A stretch of 64,000 nucleotides of DNA from Papaver somniferum (lineage: Eukaryota; Streptophyta; Magnoliopsida; Ranunculales; Papaveraceae): NCBI RefSeq assembly GCF_003573695.1, contig NC_039364.1, forward strand, positions 69,956,256 to 70,020,255, given 5' to 3'. The notes beneath the pieces are model-generated. The model saw only the letters and a program-made list of their open reading frames with translations. It did not search any database and was not told the origin of the DNA. Made by a program: the position numbers and the translations under genes. Shown one piece after another: positions 57,845-64,000 of the stretch (position 1 is the stretch's first letter; each line of letters starts with the position of its first letter).

Positions 57845-59779
57845 TCATGCGTCAAAAATCTTGAGCCAATTCTCATGAATCACTGGTATGCTTGTCTTTC
57901 CCTTGATGACAACCAATTTGTAGTATCTTCTAGATGCTGACTTAGCAATCATAAAAGTCCCTTCCCAGTTAGAATTCTTTGTGGAATGAAAATTACGTTT
58001 AGTTTCCTTAAGAACCAAATCTCCTTCACGCAACTTGTTAGGCTTTGCTCGTTCCCTGAAGATTTTCTGTTGGTTCGGAATTCCTCGTATGGTGGGATTC
58101 CATGTTGATGGAGATTTCGAATTCTCCGGCACATGTGGACACTCGTGCAAGGGAGAATATTTAGGATATTGGTTGTGAAATTCGGTAATTATTCCAGCAA
58201 TGACTGTGTTAGCGAGACGGTGGATTCGGAGAGGTTTCGCGTCTAACCATTTGGTGAAGTATTGCTGAGGTGAGACTAACCACTCATAACGTTTGGTCAC
58301 GGTTGAATTATGAGTAAGATCAAGTCCCCTGACCAGAGTAGCATATTTGAATGTTGGTAATATAGATGCATGAGGGGTAATGAGACTTTCCTGAGTGCGG
58401 AACCTCTTGATGAATTCATATGCACTTTCTTCGGGTTTTTGTCTGAGTTCCATCAAGGCTTCGACCTTTTCGAGATGTTCGAACGGTGTATCATCTTCCG
58501 CTTCGTCCGAGTCATAGCTTTCTTCAGCGTAGAAATGTACGATTGAAGGTGTTGTCGTTACCTTCTCAGCATGAATCCATGTCCGTCCAAGAACCATGTC
58601 ATATCCTGGATCTTCTATGATTATGTGAAACTTGGTTTCTAACCAGGTTTCTCCAACTTTCATTATGAGGATGATGTAACCATATGCATCTCTGGATATT
58701 CCTTCGTGATCTCTGACTGAGACAGGAGCATGAGTGGATTCTTGTCGAGTGATTCCCGCGGCTCTGAGAGTCTTCAGAGGAATGATATTAAAAACAGTGC
58801 CAACATCGACCAACGCTCGCTTGAATTCATTTCCTTTGATATGGACTGTGGTGAGAAGTCCCCAATCGTACATCTCCTTGTATGTTGCTGGAGGTTCAGG
58901 GAGTGTTTCTGGGATTGATAGTCGTTTCCCTGACACAATATGGTTCAATGCAGCAAACATATCATTTCTCTGAGCTTTCGATAAGTACAACAATTCACAG
59001 ACATGTTCGATCAGGGATTGAACTGCTTCTTTGACTAGTGGTTCAGAGAACGTGAAGGTTCGGATCGGGATAGGATTCTTGTGTACTTCTTCAGTCCCCA
59101 GTTCTCCCGAATCAGCCTTTTCCTTGAATATGCGTTTCAGAGTTCTGCAATCCCTGGTCGGATGACTGACATACCTATAAAAGCGACAGTAACGCGGATT
59201 CTCCACTTTTTCGTCTGTCGGTTCTGTCTTGACGGGAAGTAAGTTGATTGCACCATCTTGGATCCAGACTTCCAGTAACTCGATCACCTCTTCAATAAGA
59301 AAAGGAAAATCTTGCACTTCCTGATCATTCTGCTGACGTTGAGCTGGCGCTTGTGCGTTTCGAGTTTGGTTGTCCTTCTTTGGCGCTTTTGGGGGATGAG
59401 ACGTTGGAGGAGCATTTTTATGTTGTTGTGCTTCAGCTTTTCTCTTGCTCCTTTCAGCAACATTCATGGAAGCCTCAACATTATACTGCTTGTTGATTAA
59501 ATGTCTGGTGGTGCTATTTTTCGGCCACTCGACTTTGATAGTTTTCGTTCTTTCTAGCAAAGCTGGAGCAGTGGTTGCTGATCGCTTGGCCGCTTCATGA
59601 AGCTCTGAGAAAGTCTGAAACCGGAGATTTTCCAGCAAGGCTCTGTAGATAGGGATCATCTCGTTTATGCACGGGTCCACCAGTTGTTGTTCAGTAACAT
59701 TAGGATCATGAAAATCCAAAGCTTGAGTTCTGAACCTATTCACATGGTCGTTCGGGTTTTCAGTATTCTTCTGAGCCAT
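57845..59779 (-). CDS. element B gag-protease-integrase fusion, RT missing
   Basis: An open 644-codon frame. Residues 1-80: rear of the gag capsid (NDHVNRFRTQALDFHDP). About 195-215: degenerate zinc knuckle (YCRFYRYVSHPTRDCRTLKR). About 300-420: protease, whose active triplet reads DVG (ALVDVGTVFNIIPLKTL) where DTG is expected. About 445-475: a second gag-like stretch (LRQKPEESAYEFIKRFRTQ). Then integrase core fragments (QYFTKWLDAKPLRIHRLANT) without the catalytic DDE, and the integrase C-terminal domain (NWEGTFMIAKSASRRYYKLV). RT and RNases H are deleted yet the frame stays open. The first Met is internal to a longer broken gag. A functional product is doubtful. Confidence 0.8.
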   Translation of the reverse strand: MAQKNTENPNDHVNRFRTQALDFHDPNVTEQQLVDPCINEMIPIYRALLENLRFQTFSELHEAAKRSATTAPALLERTKTIKVEWPKNSTTRHLINKQYNVEASMNVAERSKRKAEAQQHKNAPPTSHPPKAPKKDNQTRNAQAPAQRQQNDQEVQDFPFLIEEVIELLEVWIQDGAINLLPVKTEPTDEKVENPRYCRFYRYVSHPTRDCRTLKRIFKEKADSGELGTEEVHKNPIPIRTFTFSEPLVKEAVQSLIEHVCELLYLSKAQRNDMFAALNHIVSGKRLSIPETLPEPPATYKEMYDWGLLTTVHIKGNEFKRALVDVGTVFNIIPLKTLRAAGITRQESTHAPVSVRDHEGISRDAYGYIILIMKVGETWLETKFHIIIEDPGYDMVLGRTWIHAEKVTTTPSIVHFYAEESYDSDEAEDDTPFEHLEKVEALMELRQKPEESAYEFIKRFRTQESLITPHASILPTFKYATLVRGLDLTHNSTVTKRYEWLVSPQQYFTKWLDAKPLRIHRLANTVIAGIITEFHNQYPKYSPLHECPHVPENSKSPSTWNPTIRGIPNQQKIFRERAKPNKLREGDLVLKETKRNFHSTKNSNWEGTFMIAKSASRRYYKLVVIKGKTSIPVIHENWLKIFDA

Positions 59780-60592
59780 CTTCCTAAGTCGGAAAGAGTA
59801 ATTTTCTCAGAAACAAAGAAGTATTTCATGTAGAAAGCATTAATCATTTCTTCTCAATTGGTTATGCTTCCTGGTGCAATGTTGTTGTACCAAGTATATG
59901 CTCGGCATGTCAGAGATTTCGAGAACTCCTTCAAACGGACAACATGGTTATGTTCATGCTCTCCTAATGCTTCCAAGAATCGAGAAACATGTTCTCGGGC
60001 ATTCCCTATTCCATTGTAAAATGTGAGAAGTGTAGCCTTTTGGGAGAGGGATTCTTTGCATAGCAGCAGGGTACGGAGGTTGATGACGGTGCACGGACGG
60101 TGCATGACCCTTCCCTCGATTCTCCATAAAACGTTCCAGGTCTTCACGAGTGATGAAACCAGCAGGTTCTGCAGTTTTGCGGACTTCGTCAACGTCGTGG
60201 ACTGGAATAACTTTAGGATCGGTGGTTGGAGATGTTTCCTTGTCTTTTCCATTCTCCTGGGTTTTCTCCATTTTGTCAGTAAGGGTTTTGAGGTAATTAC
60301 ATAATTCCTTCTGAGTAGCAGCCATATCAGTTTGATTTTTGGCGAGAATTTCCTGGACTTTCATGAGATCAGCAATGGTGGGTAGATTTTCTCTGACTTC
60401 TTCAGGATGCCGGCCGAAGAGAGGATGATTTTCAACATTGGTTTGAGGAGGAGTAATATCACCACCATTGTTGGAAGCAGGAATGGTTTCTGGAATACCG
60501 TTATTGTTGCTAGTGCTAGCGTTGTTTGGGTTAGGGTTTGTAACTGAACTTGACCGAAGATCAACCATTTTTTTGAAAATATGAGATTGCAA
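59780..60592 (-). pseudogene. gag: element B gag, N-terminal part, broken
   Basis: Starts at about 60568 (MVDLRSSSVTNPNPNNASTS) with an Asn/Ser/Thr-rich leader, then a helix (ADLMKVQEILAKNQTDM). The capsid part shifts frame near 60040 and continues as NAREHVSRFLEALGEHEHN and SLTCRAYTWYNNIAPGS. A TGA follows at 59854-59856, and a second frameshift near 59790 leads into the 644-codon frame. This is typical retrotransposon gag order, decayed. Confidence 0.8.
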
Positions 60593-60605
60593 CCGAGAGA
60601 TTAAT

Positions 60606-60623
60606 CTCCCACTGTGGTCGCCA
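60606..60623 (-). promoter_or_regulatory. primer-binding site of element B
   Basis: On the minus strand TGGCGACCACAGTGGGAG begins three bases after the 5' LTR end. It differs from element A's site by one base, supporting a shared lineage. Confidence 0.75.
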
Positions 60624-60626
60624 ATA

Positions 60627-63015
60627 TGTAGATGGGGAAAAACGATTCGCTGGTTTTTCAGGGAATTGAAGAGACGAGCGTGTTGTTGAGACTCCTCAAT
60701 CGAGCAAACCGTTCAACCTCACACAAATGCACTGCAAAGGGAGTGCTTAGATTCGAGAGATCAATCTGTAGGACTCCGGCCTAAACCAAGTCAATGGCCG
60801 TTCCAAAGTCAATTCGGTCGCAAAGAGGGAGATGGATTGATCTGTAGGAGGGAAGCTGAGAATTGTGTGTGATCAATGATGATCAAGGATTGGGGATGTG
60901 TTGAAGGTTTCAGGCATTTTCTGTGAACTTATGAGTCCGAATAAGTTCTGGGAGATTGACGAATTCTTGAGAGTAATTGCTCGATAAATTCTGTGTAGAC
61001 GAATGTTGTCCTTCAATCATGGATTCAGAGACTTATTTATATTGTCAGAATGGTAAAACCTTGATCCCTGTAAGTGTGACGGGTTTTTGAGTGAAAGAGT
61101 GGGGAAGTGGGAAATCGTGGTGAAATCATTTCCAGGTCGTGAGGAGACTTGGTTAACCCTTCACCCACTACTTTGCTAACTCCTTCAACCGTTTGCACGA
61201 CTTACTCACATTTCTCATCGTTGATGAATCCACGTGCCGTAGGCCGCCAGACCAAAACCCTAATTGATATCCCCCCATGTGACATGATTGATGTCTCACG
61301 GATTGTGGAGTCTGCATGACAGACATGTATTTTATTAGTCAGTTATTGACTGATTAGACAATGAGTCTAAGTTTTGTTGAATCGAGCATGAGTGATCGAG
61401 TGATCGATGGTTCATGGATTGAACATGTTAGACGTTCTTAGATATTTCTCGTCTGAGAAAATATTGTAAATTCGAGCAACTGAGCATCTGATATCGATAG
61501 TTGAATCAATATTTGAACAACTGAGCAAGTATTGCTCAGTTCGACGAATTATTTATTGGTGACATGACCCAATAAAAATATTAATTAAAATATTGGTAGA
61601 CTATCGAATATTATATAATTAATCCAGGTGTTGACAGCTGGATCAACATAAATTTATTAGTGTCTGAACTTGCTCAGAATGATGAATTCGTGGAGCGTGT
61701 GTTCGAAACCCTAATTTTTGATCAATTGTTCGTAAATTGATGAATTGATGAAAATAGTTCATGAGTGATAGAGGGACCGACCACATGGGATGATGAACGT
61801 CCATGTGGCACCCAAGTGCTCGAGTGAGCATGCACCAGGGTTCTTAGTTGGCCAGTTGGAGAAAGAATGATGATTTAAATGCTGGTTTCATCATTTATTG
61901 AAATAGTGCTCGATTGAGCATTAAGTGATAAAACCTAATTATGGAAAAGTGAGGGACCGACCAAGAGGGCATGAAACCGTCCCTTGATGGTCATGGGACC
62001 GGCGGATGGTCGTTTGAGCAAATTCCAAGTTAGTTGGAAAGAGTTTGGACCCAATATGAGAAATTGAGCAAATTAGGTCAAAATTATGAGAATGTGTGAG
62101 ACCGGCTCCTTGCAAGCCTTAGGGACGTCCTTGGTCGGTCAAGGAAGCATGCATGTGTCTCAGTCCTGAGAGTTTCGGTATTTTCTGATGTGCATTTGAG
62201 CAATATTGTGGATTTTCAGAAGAGTTTAGTCTTGACTGAAATTCTTGATTTTTTGCTCGAATGAGCGTGTGTGCTCATTTGATCAATATTTTGCAAATAT
62301 TAAAATGAGGATATTTTAACATTCATACTATTGTGAATAACCTAGCCGGTCGTGTGACCATGTTGACTTTTGGCTTTTTCGTGGTTTTAGCAATATTTGA
62401 GAAAATATGAAGAAACCATGATTTTTGCTCAAACTGAGGAGTTTCATGAGATGAGAGAAATAATAAATATGAAAGATTAGGGATTGTAAGGTGTGGGACC
62501 GGCCACGGCTAGGGCATGGCTGACCGGCTAGGTTGCCCGGTCCCGCAACACCTTTCCCTATTTTATATTATTATTTTTCATGAAACTGTGAAACTATGGA
62601 GAAACCATGAGTTTTGTTGAAACAGAGAAGTTTCACGGTCTTTCTACATAGTCATGGAACAGTGAGTGTCACCGAAGTCCTGAAGGCGTTATTGTTCTCA
62701 ATCTTACGGAGAACCGCCTAATCGTTCTTCTATGTAGAGGGGGTCTCTCTCATGTATTCAGGGAACAACGAGTATCACCGACGTCCTGAAGGCGTTAATG
62801 CTCTCAATCTTACGGAGAACCGCCCAATTATGTTATTCTACATAGAGGGCAAGATGAAATGCGAGGCATCGAACGCTCAGCTAGTGGAGGCTTTTCGAGA
62901 AACATAATCATCATGGCTCGTAAAATATGAATTGTCAATGCCTGAAAGCCGTGTCAGAAACATGCAGTATCATGATTTTACGGTCTTGACCTTTGTTGAA
63001 AATCCACCATCAACA
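60627..63015 (-). mobile_element. 5' LTR of element B
   Basis: 2,389 bp, running TGTAGATGGGG...CCACCATCAACA in plus-strand terms, next to TSD ACTCT at 63016. It holds one GC-rich hairpin unit (62489-62553) and two 105-base tandem units (62640-62835). It is nearly identical to LTR segment 47115-49272. Confidence 0.9.
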
Positions 63016-63172
63016 ACTCTGACTCCGAATAATCCATCGTTCGTTGGTATCCGTCTTCGATTAATAGCCATGTATTAAAATCTCGGGATTGAAGAAAAGC
63101 TTTCATATCCGATTTCCATAATGGATAGTTTGTCCCATTAAATCTTGGTGGTACGTTAACTGAATCACTCAT
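63016..63172 (-). pseudogene. gag: element D gag, N-terminal part
   Basis: The ATG at 63172 opens MSDSVNVPPRFNGTNYPLWK, then KAFLQSRDFNTWLLIEDGYQ, the conserved start of copia gag. It stops at the element B insertion and continues at 47114. Upstream in-frame codons to 63208 are leader. It lies 64 bases inside the primer site. Confidence 0.85.
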
Positions 63173-63235
63173 TATATTCATTCTTATAGGTTGGATCGCA
63201 CCAAACACAGATTGTTATATTTTTTCGTGTTTTCC

Positions 63236-63249
63236 TGCTCTGATACCAA
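63236..63249 (-). promoter_or_regulatory. primer-binding site of element D
   Basis: On the minus strand TTGGTATCAGAGCAGG follows the LTR end directly, complementary to initiator tRNA-Met as usual in Sireviruses and other copia elements. Confidence 0.85.
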
Positions 63250-63250
63250 T

Positions 63251-64000
63251 TGAAAAGAAGAGGGTACCCAAATATACCTCGATCTAAAACTTTTCCTACC
63301 TATAAGTCCTTTCTCCGAAAGTGATTGTCTATGGACTGAGTCGAGACAATACAATTAATCGGTTCACACTTCGTGTGATTGTCTATGGATACGAGATCGA
63401 AACAATACAACAACGAAGTATGTTTACTTGATAAAAAGGTTCGGACTTAACCAAACACAATAGGATTACTTATCAAGTAAATAGGAATTAACGTTTGTGT
63501 ATTTTACTTCTAATGATAATAACAACAATTATAATTGCGGAAATAGAAAAGTAAAAGACACTGCAAGATTTTGTTAATGAGGAAACCGCAAATGCAGAAA
63601 AACCCCGGGACCTTGTCCAGAATTGAATACTCTCAGGATTAAGCTGCTATACAAAATCAAACCAACTTCGTATAGTTGAGACCAAGCAACTAAACCTATA
63701 GTTCACCTAGTTCCGTCTGTATTCCCACGCCTCCAACTTATGAATAAGTCACGTACTTGGAACAATTCCTTTGGTTCGTATTCCAAACAGTAAAGGAACA
63801 ATAAATCTGTTTGGTAGAAATTCTTTTCAACCAAGTGATGTGAGTTCGACAAAGGCTCTTCTGTTTATCTCAATAAACTCCTTCGTTGGGTTCTTAGATC
63901 TATCTTATTATCAATTACCGAAGTAATTGTTAAGATTTTGCAATCAATATTTTAAATCACAAAGAATTGTATTGATGCCGATCTGCACAACTAATCAATC
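63251..64000 (-). mobile_element. 5' LTR of element D, cut by the window edge
   Basis: It starts TGAAAAGAAGAGGGTACCC and aligns along its visible 750 bases with 24021-24770, with scattered substitutions and little length change. By comparison with the 3' LTR it should extend to about 66.1 kb. Confidence 0.85.

Larger units (their letters stand above)
47115..63015 (-). mobile_element. element B: Tat-type Ty3-gypsy with antisense PMD gene
   Basis: Minus-strand element inserted in D gag, with perfect TSDs ACTCT (47110-47114, 63016-63020). 5' LTR 60627-63015, primer site 60606-60623, gag and a gag-protease-integrase fusion (60592-57845), antisense gene 52750-57561, polypurine tract at 52428, 3' LTR 47115-52427. 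RT and both RNases H are missing, so it was non-autonomous or suffered an internal deletion. LTR termini (TGTTGATGG...CATCTACA on the minus strand) are intact. Confidence 0.9.

Noticed and set aside
47115..63015. Element B read as a DNA transposon because the PMD gene lies inside
   Set aside because: Long direct LTRs, TG...CA ends, primer site, 5-bp TSD and gag/integrase remnants show an LTR retrotransposon.
1..64000. tRNA, rRNA or other structured RNA genes
   Set aside because: I saw no cloverleaf or rRNA sequence; the only tRNA-related signals are retrotransposon primer-binding sites.

Overview
The window is nuclear DNA of a flowering plant, most likely a eudicot. The evidence is AT-rich sequence, spliced-gene signatures, a plant mobile domain (PMD) gene, a plant-type L1 LINE with a C-terminal RNase H, and long Ty1-copia and Ty3-gypsy LTR retrotransposons. 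Several LTR families look to me like those of poppy-family genomes, but that is memory and was not checked. I see no intact single-copy host gene.

Left part (1-9.8 kb): intergenic repeats; a free-standing five-exon PMD gene on the minus strand (899-4260) broken by in-frame stops; about 1.6 kb without genes; then a 5'-truncated LINE (6131-9349, plus strand) with RT and RNase H, two stops and a one-base frameshift.

The rest (9.8-64 kb) is a nest of LTR retrotransposons that can be unpicked from LTR termini, primer sites and 5-bp target-site duplications (TSDs). A minus-strand copia element, F, has a gag split by a solo LTR (E2, 14073-16665). F's 5' LTR (E1) holds a solo LTR of another family (D', 17452-20269) and a further LTR (E3, from 21564). 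E3 is entered by an LTR of the D family (D'', from 22706), and D'' by a complete D element (from 24021 to beyond the right edge). D is minus strand, Sirevirus-like and apparently gag-only. Its 3' LTR was entered by a plus-strand element C (26190-40952, TSD AAAAG), which contains a gypsy Tat-type element A (28359-37059). D's gag was entered by a second Tat-type element, B (47115-63015, TSD ACTCT). The deepest path is E1 > E3 > D'' > D > C > A, six layers.

A keeps almost the whole pol (RT, RNase H, second RNase H, integrase) in one frame with five in-frame stops. B lost RT and RNase H but has a 644-codon gag-protease-integrase fusion. B also carries, antisense to its own genes, a spliced PMD gene with its own TATA box (52750-57561). 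A keeps the last coding segment of a homologous antisense gene at the same place. C has no polymerase but carries a 546-codon frame of unknown function and five small hairpins between two polypurine tracts.

The most interesting item is this antisense PMD gene inside Tat retrotransposons, with a free-standing PMD gene in the same window. All coding sequences here are decayed. The value lies in the architecture: nested insertion history, chimeric LTRs, a 1,982-bp tandem duplication across an LTR junction, and family-specific palindromic arrays in the LTRs.
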